From assembly GCA_019843655.1 (NCBI GenBank), contig JACDQD010000106.1:2480001-2544000 (forward strand): a stretch of DNA of 64,000 bases, read 5' to 3'. The translations under genes were made by a program, and so were the position numbers. This stretch comes from Lethocerus indicus (lineage: Eukaryota; Arthropoda; Insecta; Hemiptera; Belostomatidae). Shown piece after piece: positions 21,732-36,300 of the stretch (the stretch's first letter is position 1; each line of letters opens with the position of its first letter). A model generated the notes under the pieces. That model was not told the origin of the DNA. It did no database searches and worked only from the letters and a program-made list of their open reading frames with translations.

Positions 21732-24700
21732 ATGCCAGCTCGCTTGTGCAGCACAGCCGTCCTCCTGCTCGCACTGATGATCGCCTGCCTGGAGATCAGT
21801 TGCGCCCGCTCCCAGAGGATCGGCAGTAAGTATTCACCACCTTCACCCTCTTAGTCGCTGGACTAATATTCTTTTCTTTTTTTTGGATCTAACCCACTGA
21901 AACTGCACTTTCAACTAGTCAAAAATCGAATCCGCAAACTGTAAATGTATAATACTTATTGTCGACGTAATTGGGATACTCGCGTTGGAGTGCTGGACGA
22001 GTTTCTTTGAGAAAACGTAATTGTGTTGTGACAGTGCTGACACAATGCTTCGTCGGAAGCCGACAAAACGATGGTGATTCACGGTTTTAGGGAGACCACA
22101 TAGCATAATGAAAGATAGTTCTTCAGAATCTTAAGACACATTAAGACAGTAACCGTCTTACAGGCAGGATTTCGCAATGCCCGTTGAATGAATTACAATA
22201 AGAAAATAATTATATTTTAGCAATCTCTTTGAATAATTGCCGCCGGTCATGCATACTGCACGCACTAATTTCAAGTGTGTACATACACAGTCAACGCCTG
22301 TCTGTTAAGGTCATCCTGAATATCCTTGCAGTCCATTCGCACATTATTTAGCTCCCGTTTGCCTTCTTATAATTTGATTCTTCTTGTTTTTCAATCATAG
22401 CCTCCATTTTTTTAACCGCTCATTAAACAATTTAAATGTCTTCATCTCAGTTTAAATGCTGTCAGACCTGTTTAACCAGAATAGAGATTTTGAATAATCT
22501 ACGGGTTGAATAATTTTATGGCACAGACTAAATCACGAAATGTACTCGTAATGGTTCTTCTGCAGGAGCTTCCTACAGAAGTAACCTAAAACTACTATTT
22601 GAAAATTTCGAAAGTAATTATTTTATGACATCTATGAAGAGACACAATCAACACGTTAGATAAAAAAATGCATTTAGGCTTTCTGCCATCGTCAGTAGCG
22701 TCCCAAGAGAAGCCGACGTTCGCAATGTCTGAAGTCCGGAAAAGTCGCGCCGATGTTCTTATTTAGATGTTAAATTTGAATTTAAATTTTCAAAATGGTG
22801 GAAAATGTGCTGGGTTGACCTTTTGCAGGGACGTGGGTCGGAAAGGAAAGCCACAGAATCTCATGACCGAGCGGCGAAATATTTTTGTATTCAGCTGTTC
22901 TCGGAATCGACAATTTCATCGGAAATAATTTTATTTGCGGGGGAAAAACGCAGGAACAGGATTTTCGTCATCATCCCGAAAGGAAATCGCGACGCTATAT
23001 TATATACATATAGGAGTATATTTTAAAATGGTAATTGGCCGAGAACTGAAGTGAGTAATACAACTATCGCGTGTTCGCGTTAACATTTATCGTTTAAAAA
23101 GCAATCGCCTTGCTTTTAACTTGCTTATACTTTTTGCTTAGTAACATTTTAACATGTCTTTTACATTAGACCGTCCGAAGGCTTCGAAGGTAGATTAGAA
23201 AATTAAATTAGACTAGCGAGTAGAAACTTGTGTGTTCGATTGTGAGTTTGAATCATACTGGGGAGTGTCGGGAAATACCACCGGGTAATTTACCATTCTA
23301 ACACAATCCACTGGATTCTATTTATTCTGACGGATGGATTTTCACGGTTCGTCGGCTAATATATCTTTGTATAAGTACCGCCATACTATCAAATTAAATG
23401 GAATGTGGTCTTTCATTTGAATAAAATAAATGTATTTAAATATTTTAGCATAACAAGTTGTGGCATTGAAAAAATAGTATTCAACCCGACAAGTTAAAAT
23501 ATCGTGAACGTGACACAAAATGTTAAATGTGCAGTATCAAAACATAAATCTTTTACCGAATATTTTCATTTTAGTGTAGCGTAAATTTAATTCGTCAGTG
23601 GCTTCTCGCCAGTAGCTGTGGAACTTTCCGAATATCGGAACCGACAATAGCGTGGAAATAGTTAGGCACTTTTATGTTCAGTGGTTTGACGTTCTTAGTA
23701 TTAGAACGACGTTTCATTGTAAAACAGCAACCCTTTTACGGAGATGTATACCGTTGAAGACTATAGTAGAGGATGAAGTAACAGTGTAGTAACAGGGCAG
23801 TCAACACGTGTAATTGTTACTATATGGTATTATAAAACTGAATGCTACTTACGACGAAGCAACCCACCGGAACTCTGTCTACTGCTACTTACTGCACGAA
23901 TCACGATAGACATGATTTACTCGTTCATTTACTAAAAATTCAACGCAAATATGAATGCAGAATCTGAACCTTGGGTTCAAGAGTTTCGGTCCAATTCCGG
24001 TTCGACACGGCTTCGAAACCTTCACGGGCAAAGTTATATACAAAATTTAATTCAGTCTTGGATAACAAGGCCGATCCCATTTAAAACAACATTCATTTTA
24101 TTGACCTTTCGCAACACACTATTCTTATATTAGTTGAACTACAATGCATGCCTTCCGTAGTCCGAAGAAATGGCATTTCCTTTATGATTCGTTCAATTCC
24201 ATCCTGGACTTTTGCCTATGGCCGGATGTCAATATTTTTTTATATTCAATAAAATAATAGCAAATACATAATTTGACAAGGTGTCCAGAAACGGAACATA
24301 TAATTCCCATTATGTAACAAATATTTGATTACTCTAGTTAGGTTAGGCCTGCGTTTCTTCTCGGTACTTGCGCCGGATGAAACTACTTTCGACAGTCAAT
24401 CCCATTGACACCATATTTGAAAGAAGCGCATGGAAATGTGCATTTTCCTCACTTGAAAAAATTGTTTTAATCGGGTTCCGTGATATAGCAATTTGAGGAA
24501 GGCGCTGAAGTTGACGGCCTTCCTGATGCAGGTATTGCTTCAGGGCAGTCCTTTCGAATCGGTCTGAACTCAATCCAACGCAAGAAGTAGATTTTTTTTT
24601 GTAACTAGACTTAAGAATTATGAAACCTGAAAGCGGGTCAGTATAGAATGATGTCCTGGATAAAAAAAGACGCCTTTAATTCAATTTAAGCCGGTTTTCC

Positions 24701-27700
24701 GTGTGTCCGCGTGGGTTTTCAATTTCACCAGTCGTGATCTATATGCACTATACGATCTATAATATTTATAGATCGCTACCTACTTATTTAATATGCCATT
24801 TTGAATTGATTTGAAATATGTTAGCGTAGACATTGTCTGTATCCAATCGGCTGCCAGGTTCTTAATCCAAAAAGGTGTTTTGTTTTCAGTCCATTTACTC
24901 GTCTTGTTGGAATCAGTGAAAGTTGTACTCTCAATATAGTCTGGTGACTGGTTCTTGAAATGAACTGGTGAACTTTGTTGAAGTTTCTTCTTCATCGCGG
25001 ACTCCTTCCCCCTTGGGGATTACTTTCCCTCGTCTCCACCTACAGCGCCACAGCAAGTTCGCGTTTTCCGCCGCGACTTATTTATTATTTAAAAAAAAAC
25101 TCAATATGTTCTAATTTAGGCTCAAAACTTATATGGCACATACGGTACAGAGATATTACAATAGGACGCTAAGTATAAACTTTCTTGTATATTGCCACGT
25201 TTTGAAGTCAGTAATCCGATCTAAATGAGATGCATAAACGGTAAGATAATATTGGAGGAATAAAAAACAAGCCGGGTCAGACTAATCACCGTAAACATTC
25301 ACTGTAAACTTTCACTTTTACAAAAGCTCACACAATGCCTGCAATAACAGCAAACGTGGAGTTCTTCCCTTCTCTCGAAATTCTGTTGCCCAACATAACT
25401 TACTGCTGGTGCAACATTATAACAAAGCGGCGGTAAAAAAAAATAATGAGTTTTATGGAGTTATGCGGATTCTGGGTCCCAATTAAGATTTGCTATCGAA
25501 AGTCGATCCTGGTTTGTTTCTGGAGCGGAATTTTAAATTCGTAAAAATCGTAAACACAAATGACAACTAGAAAACAAAGACAGAACCCATAACATGGCAA
25601 AGAAGACAATGTCCACAGCAAAAGTGAATGATGCCCGAAGAGCAACCAAATTATCAGAGTGACTCACCACTCTACTGACTGGCAAAAGACCAAACCGGCG
25701 CGAGCAGACAGAAGGTCGAGAAAACTACTGCATTTATAAGTAAAGAGGGATTTATATAGGCCTATACTCTCGCTATTTATAGCTAAGTGATCGTAAAGGA
25801 AGCCTAACGAATATCGTGAGACTAACTCTGGCATTGGGACGATATTTACAGGGTCGTTGTTTCGCCTTAAGAAATAAGGGCAACTCCCATTACCCGTTCT
25901 CGTGTTCAACAGGAGGTTTCTACCTTAAAAAAAAACAACAAAAACATTACTTAAAAGAACGAAAACCGGACCGGAATACGTAAGTTCTGTTCCGTGGAGA
26001 ATAATTTTATTTCAGTTTTTGTTATCTGTAATACTTTCAGAAAAATATATGAGATAATAGAATAGGTTATTAATTGGAGTTTTTTCTGGTTAAGGCGACG
26101 GAACGCGGCAGATACGAAAGTAGGCTAAAGCGACTGAAAGGACGTTCGAGTGTTGGCCCAAGGACTTTGAACAGGCGGAAAAAATACAGATAGGCCTAAT
26201 CGAAAAGTAATAATTCTGTGCTTAGTTACTTCCTTAATGTTCGGATAGATTTCATCCTTCCTGAGTGAGGTGTGTACAGACGACGAACATAGTAGAAATG
26301 TCATTTAGTAGTGCACTGTCGAGGCATTTAAATAATTATTTTTTTATAGTTTTATAACCCTTTCGGTAATAAACATGCTTGTAGTGTCGGCAAACTGGGA
26401 TGGTGTCCAGGGCAGTAGGCGGATCGAGTAACCGGTTGAGAATCCATTTTAAGCGAGAAAATAATCGGCCGCTAATGTCGAGTTCAAGGCTGATGTTCCT
26501 TACTCCGAGTCGCTTTTTCTTCAGTTTTTCCAATCGTTAAAACTCTCCTCGCCTTTATCCCTCAGATCCGCCTCTTAATGAATTGTCACGACCGTCAGAA
26601 CAGCATCGGTTTCGCCATTACCGTTTAACGATGTATTTGAAAAAAGGTTTTCAAGGCCAAATGTTTTCCAGTGTTTTCCTCTGCACGGCAATTGCCGATA
26701 ATGTACGCAGTGTACAATTCAATCGCTTACTTTTTATACAAGAGGAATCGTTAAAAAAACCATAAAAAAATTAATTTTTTAAAGGAAGCTGACACGAAAA
26801 ATAAAAATCTTCCGCATCAGCTTCATTGCCCTCACCAGAGTCGTGTAAAGTATTGGTTCCGAAACTGTGGTCCGCAGCTGAAAATGTAAACTATTTATTT
26901 AAATTTTCGTCCCTATTTGTTCTACTTTTGTACTACTGTAAATTCTTACATCGTAATAAAAAAAATATACAAGTCTCGAGCTTCCAAAGTTTCGGAAGCA
27001 CTTCTACAAAGCATATTAACATTAAGAATATCGTTCCTGGATTTTTCCTGCGTTTGGAAACCACCCGAGTGAGCTCTATTGAAAGGGGCCCTCTTGGGTT
27101 TTGTCTGCTTCCATATAAACATTACAACGTTTCAAGGATGGGTTTGTCATTTGTGGTTGAGGAAGCTTTCAATTCCAATGGAATTAAATTTCATTTTGTT
27201 GCACAACAAGATTCGAGGAAGGAATATCACGACAAAATAAATACTTCAATTTAATTCACAAAAATCTCTCCGTCTTCAGTAGAATCACGTCGTATTTTCG
27301 GGCAATTCCTAACAAAGATCCCAGACTCTAGGATTATTACTGCGCGTACATTGCTGCCGCAGATCTTTCACCGGTCGGCCTAAATCTGCAGTATTTAAAC
27401 TTCTAGTACTATACAGGCTAATTAGCGATATATTTCTTGCCGGTTACAGGCGAAGCTTGCAAACCCGGTTGGTCCTGCAAAAAGTTGAAGGATTGTCCCT
27501 GGGGTAGGACGGAAATCAAGAGCGGTCGCAGCCCCCAACTGTGCGGCTTCAAAGGAAAAGGGGGAAAGGAGGCGCTCATCTGCTGTCCCGGTCGGGCGAT
27601 CCTTCAGAGACCCGTCCAGAAACCAGCTCCGAAACCGGACCCGAGACCCGTCGAGAGACCGCCTCAAAACCCGATGCAGGCGCCGCCGGCCCAGAACGTC

Positions 27701-27778
27701 ACGCAGCAGCCACCGACACCCACCCAGGACCCGGCCAACCCGAGAGCGCCCAGCCAGTTCTACTTGGTCTACTATTAG
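21732..27778 (+). CDS. Stand-alone clip-domain secreted protein with proline-rich tail
   Basis: Two exons, 21732-21825 and 27450-27778, joined in phase 1 across a 5.6-kb intron (donor GTAAGTAT, acceptor GGTTACAG), encode 140 residues. Residues 1 to about 24 form a signal peptide (RLCSTAVLLLALMIACLEIS). Residues 35-77 have the six cysteines of a clip domain (C35, C41, C47, C63, C76, C77), ending CGFKGKGGKEALICCP. Residues 79-140 are rich in Pro and Gln and end FYLVYY. There is no serine-protease domain before the stop or poly(A) signal. Clip domains usually sit in front of proteases of the melanisation and Toll cascades, so an extracellular binding or regulatory role is a guess. The chosen ATG has a good context (GCC before it). 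In-frame ATGs at 21591 and 21675 would hide the signal peptide. Confidence 0.75.
21826..27449 (+). other. Large intron of the clip-domain gene
   Basis: No further exon is recognised. It contains the repeat relic at 22875-22952 (partner of 8245-8320), a plus-strand relative of the hammerhead terminal-repeat family at 25600-25735 (GCAAAAGACCAAACCGGCG block), and a 142-codon open frame at 26826-27254 with no recognisable domain. Confidence 0.5.
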
Positions 27779-27913
27779 ACTCCGATTGTCAGCATTCGAC
27801 GAAATCGTGTTTATATTGATTGGCGGCCCGTCAAACATTTTCCCATTCTACAATTATCCACGCGAGGCTGTCTTATTTATATCACTTAAAATCGTGAAAG
27901 CGCAGTTCCTTCT

Positions 27914-27919
27914 AATAAA
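27914..27919 (+). terminator. Poly(A) signal of the clip-domain gene
   Basis: AATAAA 136 bases beyond the TAG stop at 27776-27778; no other exon-like sequence intervenes. Confidence 0.55.
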
Positions 27920-30320
27920 ACCTCGAACTTTTTCCAAATATTGAAAACTGCCTCATCACAGGCACAAACAGGTTTACCATGTTTGTGCGGGTATACGGAA
28001 TTCAACCACACTAGTTTGTTATTTAGGTAACAAACCTAGGTTCGGTATTTAGGTGTTATTTGTGCTCGTGGACTAGACCAGTACAAAAGTGGGAATATAA
28101 GACATTATTATAAAATAACATAATAAAATATAGACTAGTAATAATTGAATAAGCAATTGAAACAACATATGTATAATGAGATAAGTTTTGATAATTTGTT
28201 ATGTATTAAGTGGAGGTATTGGACAAGAAATGAGAAAATGGAATATTGTTAATATCTGTTGTATATAATTATAATTTACAATCGAAAGAAAATTCGAACT
28301 TCAGCTGAGATGAAGCCGGATCAATCCCTTATTTACTCCTTATCAAAGACCTACTCTCATTGTCTAAGCGACAGTGTTGTAAAACAAACTACTGTAATTG
28401 AGCTTTCCGGAGTTATATGAACCCTATTTCTGTTAATGGATAAAATCCAAAACCGAAAGTTTCCACATCAAATCATTTCAAATTTACAGTTTTAATGGAA
28501 ATGATTAATAAATTAATGGTAATGAATGTATTATCGTCTTTGTTTGATGTTTCGTTTCTAGAGATCCACTAATAATAACCCTCATTCAAGGTACGAATAA
28601 AGGTGAAACTACGTCTACTTTAATAGGCTCGAACATGACAGTGGCTGAGGCAACAGGAATGCCGACGTGGCCAATCTATGAACTAGATAAGAGTCACAGT
28701 TTATTATTACGTTTCTAGTCACGACCGTGAACTCTTCCTTGATAGTTCACGAAACAGTTCGCGAACTGTCGCTCGCGGAAAATCGCGATATGTCACGCGA
28801 TTATACTTTTCACACTTGAAACTGAAAGCATTTTCTTGGTCCACGTGACTCAGCCGGGCGGCCCTTTTCGACAGTGCCCCGCTCCAACACATGACGACGG
28901 TAGGACACTGGTATGAACATCGAGAGGAATTTCTTAAAAGTGTCAGAATAAAATAGTGTCAGCAAAGAGGTTTATCGGATCAGTGGATCAGGAATTCACC
29001 TCAACAATGTATGCATATTTTAATGACCTTATGCACACTTGACACTTGCTGCCCGACGTACTCCCGACAGTATTACGCGATATCACAGGAAGTGATTAAT
29101 AATTCAAATTCTAGTCCCGTAAACCTTCGCTCAATCAATAATAAACAGTTCTGTACAATAACAAAAGGTATCATTAAAATTTCAATCACGTAGTTTTACT
29201 GGAAAACTGCTTCATCAATAAAAATAAAAATAACATCAGCGCGTTCAAAGTATGACGAGATTTGAATTAAAAAAAAAAACACGGACACTATTGGAGAAAG
29301 ACACGTTCATGGATACTTTCTTGTCTCCAAATTTGAAACTGAAAAATAGATAGTACCTTTTAAACATAAGAGCCTTAAGAAAGAATATAATCTATTACAC
29401 TTACCGTAGATCTCGAAATGTGGTAACTTCAGGGTGAACTAAATAATTTTGGAAACAATTAAACTACTAACTTAAAAGTCGGTTACGCTTAAAATTGAAT
29501 ACTTGTTGTAGCAACCTAACTTAAGATCGAATAAAAATAAACAATAATGCAATTCAAAGCATTGCAGAAGTTTGAAACAACGCAACAACTACTAAGGGCC
29601 CTACTCAGTCCTACTGGATTCATAGGCCAACTCAGAAAACGTATACAAAGGTTTTTTTAAGTTTTACTTAAAGAATCGTAAATTTCATGGTCTAATGAAG
29701 CCTCGATTTATCGTATGCATAAGTTTTGTTTGACGGTCGAATATCGTTTGATAAGTGGTGATTCACTTCTCAACTGTCATTTACATTTATTTTATTAGAA
29801 ACTGGGTAATGAGTATAGAAAACGGAAATTTAGAACAGGTAATATTAATAAATCGGAGATTGGCAAGTTTGGCTAATAAGTTGGGTTTTTCTAAATTAAC
29901 GTACTGTTTTTGGATTTAGATTGAGTATTCAGAATATTTCATTATAGTTAAGAAATTTATATTAGGAAATGAAATTGAAATTCAGAAAGAGAAATTGTTA
30001 CTTGCCTCCTACGGGAGTAAATTTAATGTTTGTATTTAATAAAAGGAAGGTAAGAGAAAAAACTAGATATTTTTAAAAATAGGTTTTTATTACTGTTCGG
30101 CAATCATTATTATCAGTACTTTGTTAATACATTGTATAGTGATCTTTTACGGCAATTGTTAGATTTTATTGTTGCTATTTGTGATGTATGTGGACTATTT
30201 TCCTATTAATTTTCTGAACTCTCCTTCCTGAAACAATAAAATTGAAATGTCATTAAAATTAAATAGTTTAATATTAATTAAATAGTCTATTTAATTTAAA
30301 AATATGCGAATTGAACACAT
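27920..30320. other. Intergenic between the convergent clip and transferrin genes
   Basis: AT-rich spacer with no exon, repeat array or recognisable element. A palindrome-rich patch of TTCACGA/TCGCGA motifs lies near 28740-28800. Confidence 0.45.
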
Positions 30321-30325
30321 TTTAA

Positions 30326-30331
30326 TTTATT
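30326..30331 (-). terminator. Poly(A) signal of transferrin
   Basis: TTTATT on the given strand reads AATAAA on the gene strand, 26 bases past the TAA stop at 30357-30359. A second AATAAA lies further on, near 30084. Confidence 0.5.
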
Positions 30332-30356
30332 TTATGCGTTAATATATATTTTTACC

Positions 30357-33300
30357 TTAAAATTTGCAAATGCTAAGCTCTTTGTATGTCTTCTTGTATT
30401 CTTCAAAGGAAGGTTCGACGTCATTAACGGCGACTAGACCAGTGGCATGGTTCTGAAATATCATAATTGTGATATTATATAACGTTAGAAGTTTTTACAG
30501 TAAAGATTTCAGAGTAATTAGAAATATTTGTTGGGTTATCTTAGTTTTGATTAATGAATATTTACATTCAATTCTCAGTAATCTTTAAAACGATTGCCAA
30601 TTACTTATAATATCCTGTTTTGCACGGATAATTTTAAAATTGAAGTAGTTCAATGAATTACCGAGAAAATGACGTTGGGCACGCCATTGAAGGATCCGAA
30701 CATTTGGAATAGATCCGGCCTCTTGCTGTAGAGGTTGCCGGCGGACAAAAGCGAAAACATAATGTCATCCTGTTGCACTTGGTTTAAATCCTTCCTTCCC
30801 ATTACCTGGTAACAAAAGAAAGTTTATAATATATTTGTAAACATAATTTCATTTTAAATAGGTCGACAATTAGAGATCAGGGTCAGTTGTATACTAATCT
30901 ATGGTCCCATCTTGTTGTATGCATTAATATTTGTAGTAGTCCAAAAATTATTATTCTTAATATACCCCAAATAATATTTGGTCTATGGATAATTACCATC
31001 TGGGGTGGAATCACAGTAAGACTGCAATCCTCGACATGGCCATAGGCCTTCCTTCCGGACGGGCAGAGCATCTCAACTTTTACAGCTGAAAATTAAATTA
31101 ATTGATATTATGAATGAAAAATGTATTCACATTTAGAATACTGAAGAAAAATCACGAGGCGGTGTACCACGTTGTGCTGGTATCTACACAATAAGTAATA
31201 ATATAATTTTTTATATTACTTCCAGTCTAATATAATATTACGTTTTTATACAGGCAAAGCAGTGAAATTATTACCTGCTTTGTGGAGGGAGTAATAAGGT
31301 ACAAAAGCCACATCTCCGTTTCCATCCTGAAGACATTTGATGGGGTCGGCACTCTCTGCAATTTTAAGAATGAATTATTAATATATATAATAATTATTAA
31401 TAAAATTATGTCCAGTTTTCTTTTTGCTTTGTAATAAAATAAGAAACATAGTTTTATCATTTTTTAAACCGTAAAAACAGGTGGATGAGTTGGTAAAGTA
31501 TTATGAAAAATTTGAATGAAAAGTTTGAATTGGAATCAACTTTGCTATTAGTTAGAGTAACCGGTGATGGCAAACTAGGTCTTAAATTCAATTTTCTATT
31601 TAAATGAATAGGATCATTAGTTTAGTGTTGTTTCTATTATATTATTTCATAATATAATTTTTAGCAATTAGTTAAATTAAATAAGGTATTTTCACTTATT
31701 GTATTAACTTACAATTTTGAGATCTGATTGAACGCGAAATAAATGTCTTAAAATTGTACATACGTTGGACTTTAGAGAAGAATTCCTCGAGACTCTTCTC
31801 GCGGGGGCAATGGTTCTTGGAAATCAATCCTCTATCCAAGAGACCCTTGATGGTTCCAGTGTAACCTAATTCAAATGAACAAAAACATTAGGAATATAAC
31901 ATTTCAATGTGATTTATTGCAAGTGCCTCCAACTAACTTTAGTTAAGTACATTTCCGCACCACACTCATTGGAGCGCTACTTTCTCGCTGTAAGTGTATC
32001 AAACGAACTTTAGTTAAGTACATTTCCGCACCACCCTCAGGGGGCGCTAGTTTATCGGTGCAAGTGGACCCAACGAACTTTAGTTAAGTACATTTCCGCA
32101 CCACCCTCAGGGGGTGCTAGTTTATCGGTTCAAGTGGACCCAACGAACTTTAGTTAAGTACATTTCCGCACCACCCTCAGGGGGCGCTAGTTTATCGGTG
32201 CAAGTGGACCCAACGAACTTTAGTTAAGTACATTTCCGCACCACCCTCAGGGGGCGCTAGTTTATCGGTGCAAGTGTACCCAACGAACTTTAGTTAAGTA
32301 CATTTCCGCACCACCCTCAGGGGGCGCTAGTTTATCTGTGCAACTGTACCCAACGAACTTTAGTTAAGTACATTACCGCACCACCCTCAGGGGGCGCTAA
32401 TTTATCGGTGCAAGTGGACCCAACGAACTTTAGTTAAGTACATTTCCGCACCACCCTCAGGGGGCGCTAGTTTATCGCTGTAAGTGCTCCCAACGAACTT
32501 TAGTTAAGTACATTTCCGCACCACACTCAGGGGGGGCGCTAGTTAATCTAAATCTAATAATTTTTATTTAAAGAAAAAGCAAAACTTCCAAAAATTCCAA
32601 CCCTTCGCAGACCACAAAACTGGTATTCTAAACATGATATTTATTAATTAAAATAAACATAAAATTACAATGTAGTGTTTTTGAAGACTACAGCGTTCGT
32701 TAGAAATAACATTTAAAAGTTTCCCTAAGATTTAAATTAACAGACGCTTGAAATTTTCTTTGTGAGAAAAACATTAATTAATTAATAATGGTTTATAGTG
32801 ACCTACCGGTCTTGCCATTAGTCTGGAGACAGGCCTTCTTGCCCTTCAGATCTTCCAATTTCTGGATACTAGAGGAAGTTTTGACAACTGCCACCAATTC
32901 TTGCTTACTTTTGCTGTCGTACTGTTCTGTCACCAGAGGTTTCAAGCCATAGGATCTGGAATTATAACAGTTTACATTATTAAAGGGTATGGAAATACAC
33001 AGTATGAGTGTATATTGATTTTTTAAAGGGTATAACAAAACAACCTCCGTTAATGGCCATATAAGAAATAACAAAGGACCATAAGAAATACAATGGACCA
33101 TGTACATTGTATTTTGTTTTGCTGGATACAAAAGTTGGTAAAATTTCTTTTAACAAATATTTCGGATATTATGGTGATGATTCTATCGACAAATTTTAAT
33201 CTGTCGAACAAGATTGAACATAAAACACGAGCAACGAAAAAAAAATGGGCGAAATTATCAGTGGTAGTTGGACTCGAGAGGCATCTATCGACAGAAGAAG

Positions 33301-36300
33301 GAATAGGTGGGCCGCTTCTAGCGCCATCTACACTGCTTAGTTTAATATAACATTTTTTTCTAATAAATAAGACATTATTATAAACTGGATTATTACAGAA
33401 TTGACAAGGAGTTATGGCGTCTAGAAAACTAAATCCCATGTCTTGTTGAGACTGAAAATACTGAGTGTATTTATTGGGGACGAAGCTAAAAGTACCTGAT
33501 CCAAAAATCTTTTTTATTATAGGGTTTAGCTATAAGGAGTATAAGGAAGGGGGCTCTTACTCTTCGGCCTGTACTGCTTCGTGGGCGTCGACGATCATGA
33601 CCTCGGCTTTGCCCTCCTTGACCGCCTGCATGCAGTCGCCCAGGGAAGCTGTCGAGACGCACGAGAGGCTGGGCCTGATGTCCCTAGAGTAGGCGGCCGT
33701 CTTAAGAGCTTCGCATTTCTCCTTCTCGATATCAGAGTGCACGCAGATCTTCACGTACTGTTTCGGCTTGATCACGTCCCTCTCGATCACGTCCACGTAT
33801 TTGGCTGTTGAGGCGAAACAGGAAGTTTAGTATATATAAAAATCAGTATTTTATTTCACAAAGCCGAGTTATTGAGCCAACAAATAAATAAATTCCCGAA
33901 ACTCGTATATTATAAATAGGAATTTTACAATAATGAAGATGGAAATCGCCGCTTGTAACAAGCCAATAGTTCCGATCTAAAGGTTTTACCTTTTCGGTTA
34001 GCTTTTATTTTTTGTTTTCTCTCAGATAATTGTATTTGGCAAAGAGTGTTGATGATATTAGCTCACCTTTGGTGAGGTAGTTGAGGGGCGCCGAGGGAGT
34101 GTTGTCTACGGCGACGGTCTTATCGTTAAGTGCGAGGACGTTGGCGATCCAATCGGCGTGGGTTGACTCACCGAGGTTGTTCAACTTGGAGATCTCATCC
34201 CTCAGCGCTGTGTACTCGCTGTAACCACCATTATTGCAATGTACCAGCAAAATCTACATGTTCCCGGTATTCAGTGGAGGGGAATTGAAGGTATTATGGA
34301 CAAGGTTATCTTGAATATATGCAAGATCATTTGGAATATTATATTAAATTTACACATCAGCAAGTAGGCGTAATGCCAGCGCCTCTTACTCCATAAGTGA
34401 TGATTTACTGTACTGACAATTTACACTGACAAGAAGGATTGAGTTGTTGTTAGGCATTAACATGCTATGCACACTAGGCGCGCTGACACGAGAATATAAA
34501 ATATATTATGTGTAATATTACCTGGCGATGTTCTTGTTGGCCATGTAGCCGGGCCAGGGTCTGGCGGCCCACGAGCAGGGCGGTCCGGTGATGGGCCTCT
34601 TGGTGGCGTCCGGGCACAGGTAGGCGAAGTCCTCGGGGTTGTAGTCGGAGTGCTCGGCGGGCTTCATTCCGTAGGGCATCTGCACCGATCAGCAACGCGG
34701 TCAGTAAGTATATAGCCAAATTAAGTTCCAGTTGTCGACAGAATAAAACGGAAAGCCGTTATTCTTCCGCTGAAGAGTGGAGCTCGAAAATGCACTCCCT
34801 GGTTAGGTTCAAGTGGACCGTTTTCGAGTTGATTCGTGCGCAATCCGTTAATCGACATAATTTTATGATGCCACGGCAAGTACGAATATTTTAACTAAGC
34901 CCCGATGCACTTGCGACTACTGACGACGACGAGCAGATCGTAAATGGCCGATGGAGGCAGGAAAGTCGCGACCGCCGATTTCCAACCCTGGTGGGCGCCC
35001 GAATAAATATCTTCTAGAGTTTAGATTTGTGGAACACTTTCCCTTATCGCATTTATATTTATATACGGGGCAAAAACTACCGTTTGACAAACAGATGCGT
35101 TCGGCTTTCACTCTGTGCTCGGTCGAGCGAAAGAAGGGAAAATGGGTTGACCGCTAAGAAGTGGAATAACAGCGACACAGATTGGTGACTGACTAATTTC
35201 TCTGTAACGGTTATTTATTGTTATTGATTCTACTCGGAATGCGAATACAGTAATGCAATTGATACGGATGTGAGTATTAGAAACCGTTCGAAGCTGTAAG
35301 TAATTTTTAATGCTGACAAGATACAAACAGTCTCTCGACATCGCATTCAAGTCTGTCCATGTTTGATGCCCAATGTGGATATTTTTTATTGCAAACACGA
35401 TTGGTGAATTATTTAACTAGTCCGGATAAAATGCTAATGGGAATTAAAAAAAAAATAAAATCGACTTACTCCGAAGAATTTCTTGACGAATATGACTTTG
35501 GTCCAGGCGATCTGTCCACCGGCTGCAGCCAGGCACCTGAGGGCTCCGTCGTACCCGGAGTTGACGTCTGGGTAGTCGCACACGTCGGGGTGCTCGCACA
35601 GCTCGCACAGATTAGAGTACTGGGCCTCTGTACAATGCAAACAAAAGTGTTAAGATTTGCCAAATGTAATAAAAATTATTATTACTTGTAGTAAATAAAT
35701 TTTTTCCGATGTATTGATACAAAATATTGATGTTATATTTGCGTATATACTGGTGTGTGCATGCTACTTGATGACGGGCCCGAGTTGAAATATTCGAAGC
35801 GATCTGAAAGTCCGTAAGAATAGGATTGGAGCTTGACGACCACTTACTGAGCCTCTGGTTGGTTTCGGGATGCGGTGACCATTTGCCGACGAGGCAGGCC
35901 TTGCTGAAGAACTTGGAGAGGGCCTTCAGTTCGTTCTCCCTGGGCGAGACGTTGGGGTCGTCGAGCGGTCCGAGAATGCCCATGTTGGTCAACTGTAAAT
36001 GCCATATTTAAAATTTAATTATCTCGGCAGTTTCTCATCATTTTAAGGGGAGAAGTATATTTAATTTCTCACCTTAGTGATGGGGATTTTGTAGCCGACG
36101 TTTCGGCCGACGCCGGTGTGGCAAGACCTGAGTCCCTTAAGTCCCTGCAGGTTGTCGATCTTCAGGTCCTTGTGGATCACAGCGACCGCCTCGTATCTGA
36201 ACTCGGCTGTCCGAGAAAATATGAAAGTAATATTATTATTAATAACTAACGGGGATTTGTCTTTATTTGGCAGATTAATCCCTTAAATCGTCGGTAATTA

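Noticed and set aside
26826..27254. 142-codon plus-strand frame in the clip-gene intron.
   Set aside because: No recognisable domain or splice continuity with either exon; composition is like the surrounding intron.
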